Shown: positions 1-9,149, counted from the stretch's first letter. The stretch is DNA of 31,364 bases from Desulfobacterales bacterium (GCA_025454075.1 JALOPD010000063.1:1-31364), one strand, 5' to 3'. Made by a program: numbers and translations. Notes: generated by a model not told the origin, from the sequence alone.

Positions 1-938
1 TTGGAGGCGAGCGCCGAGCTGCGCGAGACGCGCGGGTTCATCTCGATCACCACCATCTCGCCCGTTTCGCGGTTGAGCGCGAACTGGATGTTCGCCCCGC
101 CGGTCTCGACCCCGATGCGGGCCACGATCTTCTTGGAGGCGTCCCGCATGTTCTGGTACTCGACGTCGGTCAGGGTCTGGGCGGGCGCGACGGTGATGCT
201 GTCGCCGGTGTGAACGCCCATGGGGTCGAAGTTCTCGATGGAGCAGACGATGACGAAGTTGTCCGCATGGTCCCGCATGACCTCGAGTTCGTACTCCTTC
301 CAGCCGAGCACCGACTGCTCGATCAGCACCTCGTGCACGGGGCTCGCGGAAAGCCCCCAGCGGACGGCCGCCGGGAACTCCTCGCGGTTGTAGACGACGC
401 TGCCGCCGATCCCCCCCAGGGTGTAGGAGGGCCGGATGATGAGCGGAAAGCCGATCTGCTCCGAAATCGCAACGGCGTCTTCCACCGTGCGCACGATGCC
501 GCCGTCCGGCACCTGAAGGCCGATTTCGCGCATGGCGTTTCGGAAGAGCTCGCGGTCCTCGGCCAGCTGGATGGTCTCGAGATTGGCGCCGATCAGCTCG
601 ACCCCGTACTCCTCCAGGACCCCGCTTTTGGCAAGCTCGACGGCGAGGTTCAGGCTGGTCTGCCCGCCGAGCGTCGGCAGCAGGGCGTCGGGGCGCTCCT
701 TTTCGATGATTTTGGCGATGGCCTCCGCCTGCAGCGGTTCGATGTAGGTCCGGTCCGAAAACTCCGGGTCCGTCATGATGGTGGCCGGGTTGCTGTTCAC
801 CAGGATGACGATGAAACCCTCCTCCCGGAGGGCCTTGCAGGCCTGGGTGCCGGAATAGTCGAACTCGCAGGCCTGGCCGATCACGATCGGCCCGGAGCCG
901 ATCACCAGGATCCGCTTGATGTCTTTGCGTTTAGGCAT
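1..938 (-). CDS. carB: Carbamoyl-phosphate synthase large subunit, N-terminal part (runs off left edge)
   Basis: About 312 N-terminal residues of the ammonia-handling large subunit, which makes carbamoyl phosphate from bicarbonate, ATP and ammonia delivered by CarA, feeding arginine and pyrimidine synthesis. The start [20 protein letters not shown], the following [17 protein letters not shown] and the segments [27 protein letters not shown] and [11 protein letters not shown] are signatures of the first ATP-grasp half. The ATG at 938 overlaps the carA TAA by 8 bases (ATGCCTAA), so the two subunits are probably translationally coupled. The remaining roughly two-thirds (rest of the first ATP-grasp half, second half, allosteric domain) lie outside the window. 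Identity is secure from sequence. Confidence 0.97.
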   Translation of the reverse strand, partial: MPKRKDIKRILVIGSGPIVIGQACEFDYSGTQACKALREEGFIVILVNSNPATIMTDPEFSDRTYIEPLQAEAIAKIIEKERPDALLPTLGGQTSLNLAVELAKSGVLEEYGVELIGANLETIQLAEDRELFRNAMREIGLQVPDGGIVRTVEDAVAISEQIGFPLIIRPSYTLGGIGGSVVYNREEFPAAVRWGLSASPVHEVLIEQSVLGWKEYELEVMRDHADNFVIVCSIENFDPMGVHTGDSITVAPAQTLTDVEYQNMRDASKKIVARIGVETGGANIQFALNRETGEMVVIEMNPRVSRSSALAS

Positions 939-2037
939 GGAACGTTTCCATTTCCTTAATGAAGTGGTCGAAGAGATACTGGCTGTCGTGCGGGCCTGGG
1001 GCGGATTCGGGGTGGTACTGGACCGAAAACGCCGAGAGCTTCGTGTGCCGGAAACCCTCCAGGGTCTGGTCGTTCAGGTTGATGTGGGTGATCTCGACCA
1101 CGTCCTGGGGGAGGCTCTCGATGTCGACGATGAACCCGTGGTTCTGGGAGGTGATCTCGATGGCGCCGGTGGGCAGGTGCTTCACCGGGTGGTTGGCGCC
1201 GTGGTGGCCGAACTTGAGCTTCGTCGTCCGTCCGCCCAGGGCAAGCCCCAGGATCTGATGGCCCAGGCAGATGCCGAAGATCGGCTTCCTGCCGAGCAGG
1301 GCGCGCACGGAGCCGACCGCGTAGTCTACCGGCTCGGGGTCGCCCGGGCCGTTCGACAGGAAGATCCCGTCGGGTTTCCAGGCCAGGATCTTCTCGGGCG
1401 GGGTCCGGGCCGGAAACACCTCCAACTCGCAGCCGGACTTGTAAAGGGAGCGCAGAATGGAAAACTTCACCCCGAAATCGTAGACCGCCACCCGGTATTT
1501 TCGCTTCGGAGCCGGCGAGGGTTCTTCGCCCAAGGGCCAGACGTAGGTTTTATCCGTGGTCACCTCTTTCACGATGTCGCGGCCGACGAGCTTCTCCCCG
1601 CGGCGCAGCTTCTCCAGCAGGACGGGCAGCGGTTCATTGGAGGTGGTGATCAGGCCCATCTGCGCGCCGTGGTCCCGCAAGTGCCGGGTGAGGGCGCGGG
1701 TGTCGATGTCGTGGATCCCCACCACCCCGTGGAACTGCAGGTAGTCGTCAAGCGAGCGGTTGGCCTGCCAGTGGCTCACGATCGGGCTGAGCTCGCGGAC
1801 GATGAACCCCGCAGCGAAGATGCGACGGGACTCGAAGTCCTTGGGGTTCACCCCGTAGTTGCCGATCTGGGGGTAGGTCATCGTCACCAGCTGGAAGTGG
1901 TAGGAGGGGTCGGTCAGGATTTCCTGGTAACCGCACATGGCGGTGTGAAAGACCACCTCTCCGACGGCCGTCCCGGGTTTGCCGAAGGAGAGGCCCTCGT
2001 AGTGGGTGCCGTCCGAAAGCAGCAGACGCGCTTGCAT
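931..2037 (-). CDS. carA: Carbamoyl-phosphate synthase small (glutaminase) subunit
   Basis: Protein of 368 residues. CarA hydrolyses glutamine and channels ammonia to CarB. The start [19 protein letters not shown] is typical of the family, and GAGGAAAAAACC before the ATG at 2037 gives a plausible ribosome site. The N-terminal CarA domain ([22 protein letters not shown]) is followed by a class I glutamine amidotransferase domain with [16 protein letters not shown] (nucleophile Cys) and a C-terminal [12 protein letters not shown] carrying the catalytic His and Glu. Length matches the usual 360-390. An upstream in-frame extension is open but reads across argG in another frame and is not coding. 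It lies between argG and carB in one direction, with an 89-base gap to argG that holds tandem repeats. Confidence 0.97.
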   Translation of the reverse strand: MQARLLLSDGTHYEGLSFGKPGTAVGEVVFHTAMCGYQEILTDPSYHFQLVTMTYPQIGNYGVNPKDFESRRIFAAGFIVRELSPIVSHWQANRSLDDYLQFHGVVGIHDIDTRALTRHLRDHGAQMGLITTSNEPLPVLLEKLRRGEKLVGRDIVKEVTTDKTYVWPLGEEPSPAPKRKYRVAVYDFGVKFSILRSLYKSGCELEVFPARTPPEKILAWKPDGIFLSNGPGDPEPVDYAVGSVRALLGRKPIFGICLGHQILGLALGGRTTKLKFGHHGANHPVKHLPTGAIEITSQNHGFIVDIESLPQDVVEITHINLNDQTLEGFRHTKLSAFSVQYHPESAPGPHDSQYLFDHFIKEMETFHA

Positions 2038-2052
2038 GGTTTTTTCCTCGGG

Positions 2053-2124
2053 TTGGGTGTTTTGGTTTTTAGGTGTCTTGGTTTTTAGCAAAACACCCAA
2101 ATACCCAAACATCTGAATACCTGG
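2053..2124. repeat. Inverted period-8 tandem array in the argG-carA gap
   Basis: Four octamers in a row read ACACCCAA (2093-2100), ATACCCAA, ACATCTGA and ATACCTGG (ending 2124), consensus AYACCYRA. Their complement is present upstream: TTGGGTGTTTTG at 2053-2064 is a perfect 12-base inverted copy of CAAAACACCCAA at 2089-2100. An 11-base direct repeat TTGGTTTTTAG occurs at 2063-2073 and 2079-2089. The array ends two bases before the argG stop codon (2127-2129). Not coding; whether it acts in the RNA or the DNA is unknown. Confidence 0.8.
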
Positions 2125-2126
2125 TT

Positions 2127-3401
<1,275 letters not shown>

Positions 3402-3442
3402 GATACGATTCCTCCTTTTGCGAAGCCGTCGATTTTGGAAAT

Positions 3443-3473
3443 AAAAAAAACCCCGGCCGGAGCCGGGGTTTTC
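3443..3473 (-). terminator. Intrinsic terminator (attenuator) in the argG leader
   Basis: On the minus strand a GC-rich stem CCCCGGC / GCCGGGG (3451-3457 with 3462-3468, loop TCCG), extended by flanking A-T pairs, is followed by eight T residues (3450-3443). It lies 42 bases before the argG start and after the Arg-rich leader peptide, so it would end transcription before argG unless its 5' arm is sequestered. Its 5' arm (3473-3462) can pair alternatively with 3526-3514. Confidence 0.85.
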
Positions 3474-3495
3474 GTTCGTTGAGCGGATTGTCAGG

Positions 3496-3585
3496 TCAAT
3501 CTTGTCCAACTTTGAAAACACCCGGCCCGAGCCGGCTGGTACGGCGGCGGTTGCGGGCGCGACGGTTGGACAGCGAACCGAACAT
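3496..3585 (-). CDS. Arg-rich leader peptide of argG (29 codons)
   Basis: A short frame starting ATG at 3585 (peptide begins [18 protein letters not shown]) and ending TGA at 3496-3498. It has AGGGA at good spacing before the ATG and begins about 25 bases after the predicted transcription start. Seven of codons 8-18 are arginine (positions 8, 9, 11, 13, 14, 15 and 18), far above chance, and the gene downstream makes arginine. This is the layout of a leader peptide for ribosome-mediated attenuation: scarcity of charged tRNA-Arg would stall the ribosome and expose the antiterminator. Known principle: trp, his and leu leaders. That this one functions is an inference from layout. Confidence 0.8.
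   Translation of the reverse strand: MFGSLSNRRARNRRRTSRLGPGVFKVGQD
3514..3535 (-). promoter_or_regulatory. Protector / antiterminator segment of the argG attenuator
   Basis: Minus-strand RNA forms a small hairpin CCGGC-UCGG-GCCGG (3535-3522) spanning leader codons 17-22. Its 3' arm plus the next bases (3526-3514, GCCGGG-U-GUUUUC) can instead pair with the terminator 5' arm GAAAACCCCGGC (3473-3462): 12 pairs with one bulged U. A ribosome held on the Arg codons, the last of which (codon 18) lies in the 5' arm of the small hairpin, would free the 3' arm and favour the antiterminator. Pairing was read by eye; energies were not computed. Confidence 0.7.
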
Positions 3586-3616
3586 CAAATTATTCCCTTT
3601 TTAATTTGTGTGCCCC

Positions 3617-3645
3617 CTTATGACAAATGGCCTTTCCGATGTCAA
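3617..3645 (-). promoter_or_regulatory. Sigma-70 type promoter for argG-carAB
   Basis: TTGACA at 3645-3640, a 17-base spacer and CATAAG at 3622-3617 (four of six consensus bases). The predicted start near 3610 places an approximately 210-base leader before argG that contains the Arg-rich peptide and the terminator. It overlaps the end of a doubtful small frame at 3642-3878. Confidence 0.6.
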
Positions 3646-3878
3646 GGGCTAATTGCGTGCCGAAAAAATTGCGATGTTCGGCCCCAGGCCGGCGACCGGT
3701 AATCGGGTGTCGGCTGACGCCCGGAGGAAACCCAGAGGTGTTCGCGGTTGAACATGGCCACACCGTAATAATCCGTCACCATCCGGGCCAACGGGTAATG
3801 CCTCCAGTTTTTCAGCTTGCGCTTGGAGGTTGCGACCCTCACAGGCTCAAAAGAAGACAAACGCCTGCAAGGTGTCAT
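3642..3878 (-). CDS. Doubtful small protein overlapping the end of the YcaO gene
   Basis: A 78-codon frame whose ATG overlaps the YcaO stop as ATGA, an arrangement typical of translational coupling. The product is basic (begins MTPCRRLSSFEPVRVATSKR) with no recognised domain or signal peptide. No Shine-Dalgarno sequence is evident beyond the purines GGGAAAAA next to the ATG. Its C-terminal quarter is encoded by GGC/CGA-rich low-complexity DNA (about 3688-3722) resembling the tandem repeats in other gaps, and its stop lies inside the argG -35 box. It might be a small partner of the YcaO enzyme, but chance or repeat-derived sequence is as likely. Confidence 0.25.
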   Translation of the reverse strand: MTPCRRLSSFEPVRVATSKRKLKNWRHYPLARMVTDYYGVAMFNREHLWVSSGRQPTPDYRSPAWGRTSQFFRHAISP

Positions 3879-5599
3879 TTTTCCCGAGCCAGCCGGAGGT
3901 AATTCGCATAGAACCGCGGGTGGACGCGTGAAAAACGGTCGAAATCGGCAAGGATCTCCATGCCCGGCACGATCGCCCGCACTACCGGCAGCCCCACGTC
4001 CCGGCGGGTGAGGTCGGCGTAGATCACCCGGAACCCGTTGGACAGCAGGAGAGTTTCTGTGGTTTGGAGGTCCTGCTCGGCGATGCCGCTCGAGTAATTG
4101 GGCAGCGCCTCGACCGGAACCCGCAGCAACCCGTCCATGGCCGGCCGCGAGGGCGGGCCGCCGGGATAGGGGAACGGGGTTTCCGTCAGCGCCGAGAGCA
4201 GCGCCCGCCGGGCATCCAGGTGTGCCCCCGTGCCCTTGGCGATCTTGCCGTCGGCGCCGGACACGAAGCACTTGCAGCAGGGCAGGCCCATCGGCGGTGT
4301 GATGTCCTGGAACTGGACGTGGACCCCGTTCCGGCGATAGCTTTCGAGCAGCCCGGCCAGGCGGGCCTCCCCGCTTTCGATCTCGAAGCAAAGCTCCGGC
4401 GCAAAGGGTGTCGTCCCCTCGCTGTCGCGCTCGACCACCTCGGTCAGCGCGCTGAGCTTGGCGCCCGCCGGGTTCACGCCGGACCCCAGGCCCGTGGACC
4501 CCAGGGCGGAGAAGAGCTTGATTTCGTCCAGGTTGCAGAAGAGATACACGCACTGGGCCGGGATGAATATCGGCCGCGGCCCCTGCAGGGTCTGTTCCGT
4601 CGCCTCCATCCAGTAAAGGGGCTCGTCCCGATAGGGCGCCTCGAGGGCCAGATGGTTCGGATCAAGTACATCCACCTTGTCTCTGCGGAGGTCCGACAAC
4701 CGGCCGTGCACGGTCGGCGGGGCCTTGGCGTATCCCACCCCGCCGGCCGCATCGAAGCCGGCGAAGGACGAGCAGCGTTCGACCACCTCCATCGCGCAGG
4801 CCGCGCGCGCCGCCTCGAAATCGATCCCCCGGCCGTAGGCCGTGAGTTCCCCGGAAAGGGAAAAATCGTGCCGGCCCAGGCGCACAGAGCTCTTCATCCG
4901 CCAGCGCCGCAGAATGGCGACGGGGCTCAAAGACGAGGTGTGGCGCATCTCGCCGCCGACCACCACCCCGGCCTCCTTGAGCCGGCCCAGGGCCATGGCA
5001 TGCACTTCTTCCGGCGGCATCCGGCGCGTGTCGGCGGCCCCGGTGACCGGGTACGATTTTTCAAAGAGCGCCTTCAAGGTCAGCCGCGGCTCAAGCAAAC
5101 CCCTGAGTTTCTTTTCACGGAAGGGCGCCGGCCACTCGACCGTGGCGGGGTCCGGCAGCGGCCGGTGGTCTTGGATGTTTTCCCGGAAAAGACCGATCCA
5201 CTTCCGGTGCAGCCCTCGGTCCTTGAGCAGGTGCGACTTGAGATCGACCTGAGGTGAAAGCCCTGCCAGGGTTTTGAGAGCCTTTTTGGGGAAGTGGCGG
5301 CGCCATTTCCCTGCATCCGCTCGAAGCCGGCTCGCTTCCCAAAGCATCCCGCGGAGAAACCCATCTTGCGGGTCGATCGTCGCAAGGCACTCTTTGAGAT
5401 GGGGCCCCTCCCACGCCCCTATCGTCCGCAACAGGTGCCGGCGCGCGAACTCGTCGTTCGGGTGCGTGCGCGCGTAGGCCAGCATCCGGTCGAAACCGGG
5501 GTCCTCCCGGGGGATGCACCCGAAATGGCCGGTTGCGGATTCCGTTGCGATCAGCCGGAGCTCGTATTCGATCGGCCTGCCTGCGAAGCTGTCATGCAT
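3875..5599 (-). CDS. YcaO-domain protein (ATP-dependent cyclodehydratase family)
   Basis: Protein of 574 residues. The C-terminal half is a YcaO domain: CAMEVVERCSSFAG (residues 268-280) and the paired GSTGLGSGVNPAGAKLSALT (367-386) with EVVERDSEG (387-395) carry the conserved Glu and Arg residues that bind ATP and magnesium in this fold. YcaO enzymes activate a peptide or protein backbone amide with ATP, in azoline/thioamide formation or as RimO accessory factor. The first about 200 residues match no domain I recognise. No TfuA, dehydrogenase or clear precursor peptide is adjacent, and the C-terminus lacks the PxPxP tail of azoline-forming members, so the substrate is unknown. It lies 115 bases after an M23 peptidase in the same direction. 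Start chosen at ATG 5599; the ribosome site is weak. Confidence 0.85.
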   Translation of the reverse strand: MHDSFAGRPIEYELRLIATESATGHFGCIPREDPGFDRMLAYARTHPNDEFARRHLLRTIGAWEGPHLKECLATIDPQDGFLRGMLWEASRLRADAGKWRRHFPKKALKTLAGLSPQVDLKSHLLKDRGLHRKWIGLFRENIQDHRPLPDPATVEWPAPFREKKLRGLLEPRLTLKALFEKSYPVTGAADTRRMPPEEVHAMALGRLKEAGVVVGGEMRHTSSLSPVAILRRWRMKSSVRLGRHDFSLSGELTAYGRGIDFEAARAACAMEVVERCSSFAGFDAAGGVGYAKAPPTVHGRLSDLRRDKVDVLDPNHLALEAPYRDEPLYWMEATEQTLQGPRPIFIPAQCVYLFCNLDEIKLFSALGSTGLGSGVNPAGAKLSALTEVVERDSEGTTPFAPELCFEIESGEARLAGLLESYRRNGVHVQFQDITPPMGLPCCKCFVSGADGKIAKGTGAHLDARRALLSALTETPFPYPGGPPSRPAMDGLLRVPVEALPNYSSGIAEQDLQTTETLLLSNGFRVIYADLTRRDVGLPVVRAIVPGMEILADFDRFSRVHPRFYANYLRLAREK

Positions 5600-5714
5600 G
5601 GCTTGAAGTGTTTTCTCTCGGGGTGTGGGTCGACGGCGCGTGCGGAAGGAGTCGCCGGCTGTCGTTTACCATCGGATTCTGCTGTTGTCCATCTCACCTG
5701 CCTGCGGGTGAGAC

Positions 5715-6458
5715 TCAGAGGGTCTTTTTGAGCCACGGGTAGGGATCGACAGGGGTCAAGTCTTTCGCCCGCAGCAGCATGAAATGCAGGTGGGTGGGGG
5801 AACGTTCGACAAAGGCATTGGTCCCGGTGCGTCCCAAGGTGGCGATCCGCTGGCCGCCGGCCACTCTTTCGCCCAGGGCGGCCCGGATCTCCTGTAGGTG
5901 CGCGTAATAGGCGAACAGGCGGAGGGCGGGGTGGTAGATCCAGATGTAATTGCCGCCGCGCTTGCCGTTTCCCGGTTCCTGGGGTGCCGGCGACCACTCA
6001 GAAAAAGTCGAAACCACGATGCCGTCGGCCAGGGACAGCACCTCGACGGGCCGGCCGGTCCGGTCGTCGAGCACGTCCTGGTTGCCGTCGTGGACGAAGA
6101 TGTCCTGGGCCGGGTGGCCGATGCGCCGTTTCGGCCCAACGAATTCGTAGCGGCTGGGCCGGTAGCCTTCCCCGCGCTTGCCGCCGACATGCTTGAGGCC
6201 GTAACCTCTGAGTGGAAAAAAGATGCGGCCGTCAAATTGCTCCGCCGGATAGGCCCGCTGCAGGATGCCCCACCAGCGCTGGATTCCCTTCAAACCGTCT
6301 TCGTACGATATCTGTTCGTCCCGCACCCGCCGCTCGAACTGCTGCCAGCCGTCGCTGATGTCGGCATCCGCCGCGGACAAAGGGCCCGGGCCGGGAATCC
6401 ATAGGCAGCCGGCTGCCGCCAGAAACATGCACCCAAAGATGTGCAGCGATGGTTTCAA
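5715..6458 (-). CDS. M23-family (LytM-type) peptidase, exported
   Basis: Protein of 247 residues with an N-terminal hydrophobic signal segment (about residues 5-29, ending PLSAA). The C-terminal half holds the M23 zinc site: GHPAQDIFV gives His115 and Asp119, FAYYAHL gives His187, and SPTHLHFML gives the HxH pair 223/225. GDxI-like core strands (LSLADGIVVS, GNYIWIYHP, GGQRIATLGRTG) fit the lysostaphin fold. It probably cuts peptidoglycan peptides, or acts as a binding version, in the periplasm. Its ATG overlaps the stop of the preceding gene as ATGA. Immediately past its own stop is a small stem (5693-5698 with 5707-5712). Confidence 0.9.
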   Translation of the reverse strand: MKPSLHIFGCMFLAAAGCLWIPGPGPLSAADADISDGWQQFERRVRDEQISYEDGLKGIQRWWGILQRAYPAEQFDGRIFFPLRGYGLKHVGGKRGEGYRPSRYEFVGPKRRIGHPAQDIFVHDGNQDVLDDRTGRPVEVLSLADGIVVSTFSEWSPAPQEPGNGKRGGNYIWIYHPALRLFAYYAHLQEIRAALGERVAGGQRIATLGRTGTNAFVERSPTHLHFMLLRAKDLTPVDPYPWLKKTL

Positions 6459-7033
6459 GCGAAGATCTGTTCGGCGAGGTCCCGGCGCAGTCGCCGGGAG
6501 TGTTCTTCGATGGCCTCAATGACCGCGGCCGCGCCTTCGGTGGCGGCGAGCTGGGGCTTCAGAGCGGCGTAGAACTCCTTTTCCACCGTGTTCAAACGGT
6601 TGAGGGTCAGCAGGTAATTGGTGCGGTTGTGGTAGGTCGAGCGCACGAGCGCCTCGAAGCTCTCGCCGTTCGCCGCCAGCAGGTCGTCGTAGTGTTCGAC
6701 GAGGGCTCTCAACCAGGCCGCATAGGGTTTTTCGAGAGCGTCGGTGATGCCGGATTCCCGGGCAATTCGATCGATGTTCGGCTTGACGCCTGTTTCCAGG
6801 GCCTCGACCGCCAGGTCCATGGCCTTGCGGCGCGTGGTCATGAACTCCTGGTCGAACTTCATGCGGCCGCTCTTGAAACGTTGCATGCGGTAGATGAAGT
6901 AAAGGAAAAGAATAGGGATCAGCACCATCCAGAAGTGGACCTGGGGCTTTTCGAACACCTTGGCCCCGATGGCGTTGGCAAACATCAACTCGCGCTGGAG
7001 GATCATCTCTTTTTTCTGCTCGAAGCCCTTCAT
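6455..7033 (-). CDS. Small membrane-anchored protein of unknown function
   Basis: Protein of 192 residues, no function recognised. After a charged N-terminus (MKGFEQKKEMILQRELMFAN) there is one clear transmembrane segment at about residues 33-47 (HFWMVLIPILFLYFIYRM). The remainder is a soluble helical region rich in Arg, Glu and Ala, with coiled-coil-like stretches such as NRLNTVEKEFYAALKPQL. Topology is probably N-in with a helical domain. It follows the YeiH exporter and a 95-residue single-pass protein in the same direction, and overlaps the M23 gene by 4 bases, so it probably belongs to the exporter operon. It is well formed and surely coding. Confidence 0.85.
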   Translation of the reverse strand: MKGFEQKKEMILQRELMFANAIGAKVFEKPQVHFWMVLIPILFLYFIYRMQRFKSGRMKFDQEFMTTRRKAMDLAVEALETGVKPNIDRIARESGITDALEKPYAAWLRALVEHYDDLLAANGESFEALVRSTYHNRTNYLLTLNRLNTVEKEFYAALKPQLAATEGAAAVIEAIEEHSRRLRRDLAEQIFA

Positions 7034-7099
7034 GGCCGTCCCAATGGAGAAATGACACCAAAATGAGTTTAAAAAAAGGAGAGGTTGGGCAAGCGACGG

Positions 7100-7387
7100 T
7101 TATTTCCCACCGGGCTCGAAATCGAGGCTGTCGCGGATGCTTTCCGACCCCTCGGCCGGCTCCTCGAAGTCCGTGTAGTAGATGGCGGTGGCACGGAGGC
7201 CGCGCTCGTCGATCACCTCGGCCATGCGCTTGGCGCCGGGCAAAAGCTGAGCGAGCGACCCCGCGCCGAAGATCAATGCCCAGATCAGCACGAATCCGGC
7301 GACCAGCTTGATCCAAGGGGAAAAAGCAGCCTGCGGGGCCGAGGCCCCGCAGGCTGTTTTGCCTGCATATGTGCAGTTTGCGGCCAT
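7100..7387 (-). CDS. Small single-pass membrane protein downstream of the YeiH exporter
   Basis: Up to 95 residues. One strong transmembrane segment (IKLVAGFVLIWALIFGAGSL, about residues 26-45) is followed by a short domain GAKRMAEVIDERGLRATAIY and an acidic tail ending EPGGK. It starts 4 bases past the YeiH stop. Oddity: its first 25 codons contain a perfect 14-pair inverted repeat with T runs on both sides (7321-7360), which looks like a terminator, and there is no good ribosome site before ATG 7387. The true start may lie further in, or the gene depends on read-through. The membrane segment and tail look like a real protein. Function unknown; a small partner of the exporter is my guess. 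Confidence 0.65.
   Translation of the reverse strand: MAANCTYAGKTACGASAPQAAFSPWIKLVAGFVLIWALIFGAGSLAQLLPGAKRMAEVIDERGLRATAIYYTDFEEPAEGSESIRDSLDFEPGGK
7321..7356 (-). terminator. Strong stem-loop after YeiH, inside the next reading frame
   Basis: Arms 7327-7340 and 7343-7356 (AGCCTGCGGGGCC / GGCCCCGCAGGCT plus one more pair) form a perfect 14-pair stem with a 2-base gap. On the minus strand it is followed by C and five T residues, and on the plus strand by four T residues. It lies 36-65 bases after the YeiH stop. It fits an intrinsic terminator or attenuator between the exporter and its downstream genes. Confidence 0.55.
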
Positions 7388-7391
7388 GTGG

Positions 7392-9149
7392 TTAGATGGC
7401 GGCGGTGATCTCCGGGAACACGATGTAGAACATGATGTAGCCGATCAGCAGCGTGAAGGCCAGCTGGAAGGACTGCCCGAAGACGTACAGGGTGATGGGC
7501 TTGCCGCCCTTGAAGTAGGGCCCGAACTCCTTGAAGTTGGTCTCAAGCCCGATGCAGGTGAAGGCGAGCGCGAAGAACCACTCGCGGGCGATGCGGGTGA
7601 AGCCCCGCAGCACGCCGTGGTCGATCATGACGGTGCTCATGTCCTTGCCCACGCTCTGGTCGATGATGGAGAAGACGATCGAAGCGACGATGAATCCGAT
7701 GACGAACTTCGGGAAGCGGTACCAGATCTCCCACCAGCTCACGCTCTTGCCGGGCGTGCAGTCTACCTTGGCGCACCAGTAGACCGCCACGCAAAAGGCC
7801 ACGACACCGATCAATACGTTCTGGATCATTTTTATGGTGGCGGCCACGTAAAGGGCTTTCTGGCCGAGGAACGCGCCGGCCGCGGCTACCGCGCCCGTGG
7901 AGTCGATGGTGCTGCCCATCCAGGCGCCGGCCAGGATTTCGGGCATCCCCACCAGCTTGGCGAAGGCCGGCTGCGCCACCATGCAGATGGCCGTGAAGAC
8001 CATGGACAGGCCGATGGCCAGCGTCAGTTCCTCTTTCTTCGCCCGGCAGGCGGCGGCGGTGGCGATGGCGGCCGAAACGCCGCAGACCGACATGTCGGCC
8101 GAGATGGTGATGTTCAGGGTCTTGGAGGGCATTTTGACGATTTTCTGGCCGAACCAGTAGGTCAGAATCAGGGTGATCGGCGTGCAGGTCCAGGCGATGA
8201 AGATGCCCGGCTTGCCGATCGCGAGGATCTTGTTGAATAGGATCTCGGCGCCGAGCAGGACGAGGCCGGTCTTGATGTAGAACTCGGTGCAGACCGCGGG
8301 TTGAATCCACTTGGGGGTGCCGACGGTGTTGCTGATGAGCAGGCCGAAGACGATGGCCCACAGGGGGAAACCGAAGCCCCAGTACTTCATCAGGGCCTGG
8401 GTCTCGGCCATGTAGGCGAGCACGGCGAGAAAGAAAACCGCCGGGAAGCCGACGACGAACTGGCCGAAGGGGGTCCCCATGATGGCCTTGCCGATGCCGA
8501 AGAACACGGCCAAAATAATGCACAGGCCGATCAGGTAGGTGATACGGTTGTAAGGTTTGACTTTGAACTTGCTTTCGGCTTTGGAAGCGGCGTCCTTGGC
8601 TTTCTGCCAGGCAGTGATCTCTTTGTCGGCAGCGGCGTTGAGGGCGGCATCCTTGAAGCCTGCGGCCGCGGCGGCGGCTTGGGCGGTCTTGGCGCTTGCC
8701 AGGGCGGCATCGGCAGCGGCCTTGGCCTTGTCCGCGGCCTCCTTGAAGGGCGCACCCATCGCCTTGGCGGTCTCCTCGCTGCGGTAGAGCGCATCCAGGG
8801 GATTGCTCGACCAGTCGCTGGGGGAGGCCAGGAAGCTCTGGATGGTCTTGGCGAAATCCTGGTTGGTGGCCCGAACCCCTCGCTTGGCGGAGGAGGCGTT
8901 GTGCCACTCGATCGTTTTGAAGGGGGCCTTGGCCGCCTCCTCCTTCATGGTGGCATTGTATTTGGGGATTTCCGCCGCTTTTTCCGGCGGTCTCGGCAGG
9001 TAGATGAGAAGACCGATGATGAGGAGCAGGAAGCCCATCCAGACGGCCATCCAGTCTTCTTTCTTGTAAAGGTCTTTGAGTGAGGTTTTGCCGCTTTCGA
9101 TGACCACATAATCCGGTTCCGCTTGCGACGGTGTTTTGGTTTCAGCCAT
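7392..9149 (-). CDS. YeiH/UPF0324-family putative sulfate exporter with long N-terminal insert
   Basis: Protein of 585 residues. An N-terminal soluble tail (MAETKTPSQAEPDYVVIESG) leads to a first membrane helix (about 34-50). Then comes an about 130-residue soluble segment (60-200) that is extremely Ala/Lys rich (ADKAKAAADAALASAKTAQA), probably a coiled coil, and then about ten hydrophobic helices of the YeiH family with ISADMSVCGVSAAIATAAAC and GAWMGSTIDSTGAVAAAGAF. Ordinary family members are about 340 residues, so the tail and helical insert are the odd part. An AGGAGGGTATC site precedes ATG 9149. Substrate is uncertain: the family is annotated as sulfate exporters, and in sulfur-metabolising bacteria sulfonate or sulfite export is possible. 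It has its own promoter at 9279-9308. Confidence 0.88.
   Translation of the reverse strand: MAETKTPSQAEPDYVVIESGKTSLKDLYKKEDWMAVWMGFLLLIIGLLIYLPRPPEKAAEIPKYNATMKEEAAKAPFKTIEWHNASSAKRGVRATNQDFAKTIQSFLASPSDWSSNPLDALYRSEETAKAMGAPFKEAADKAKAAADAALASAKTAQAAAAAAGFKDAALNAAADKEITAWQKAKDAASKAESKFKVKPYNRITYLIGLCIILAVFFGIGKAIMGTPFGQFVVGFPAVFFLAVLAYMAETQALMKYWGFGFPLWAIVFGLLISNTVGTPKWIQPAVCTEFYIKTGLVLLGAEILFNKILAIGKPGIFIAWTCTPITLILTYWFGQKIVKMPSKTLNITISADMSVCGVSAAIATAAACRAKKEELTLAIGLSMVFTAICMVAQPAFAKLVGMPEILAGAWMGSTIDSTGAVAAAGAFLGQKALYVAATIKMIQNVLIGVVAFCVAVYWCAKVDCTPGKSVSWWEIWYRFPKFVIGFIVASIVFSIIDQSVGKDMSTVMIDHGVLRGFTRIAREWFFALAFTCIGLETNFKEFGPYFKGGKPITLYVFGQSFQLAFTLLIGYIMFYIVFPEITAAI

Noticed and set aside
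3402..3521. In-frame upstream extension of argG containing an Arg-rich stretch just before ATG 3401
   Set aside because: It passes through the terminator, and the Arg codons there are largely the AGGAGG ribosome site and its surroundings. The real leader peptide is the separate frame at 3496-3585.
5693..5712. Terminator after the M23 peptidase gene
   Set aside because: Only a 6-pair stem without a T run on the minus strand, so it is not supported as a terminator.
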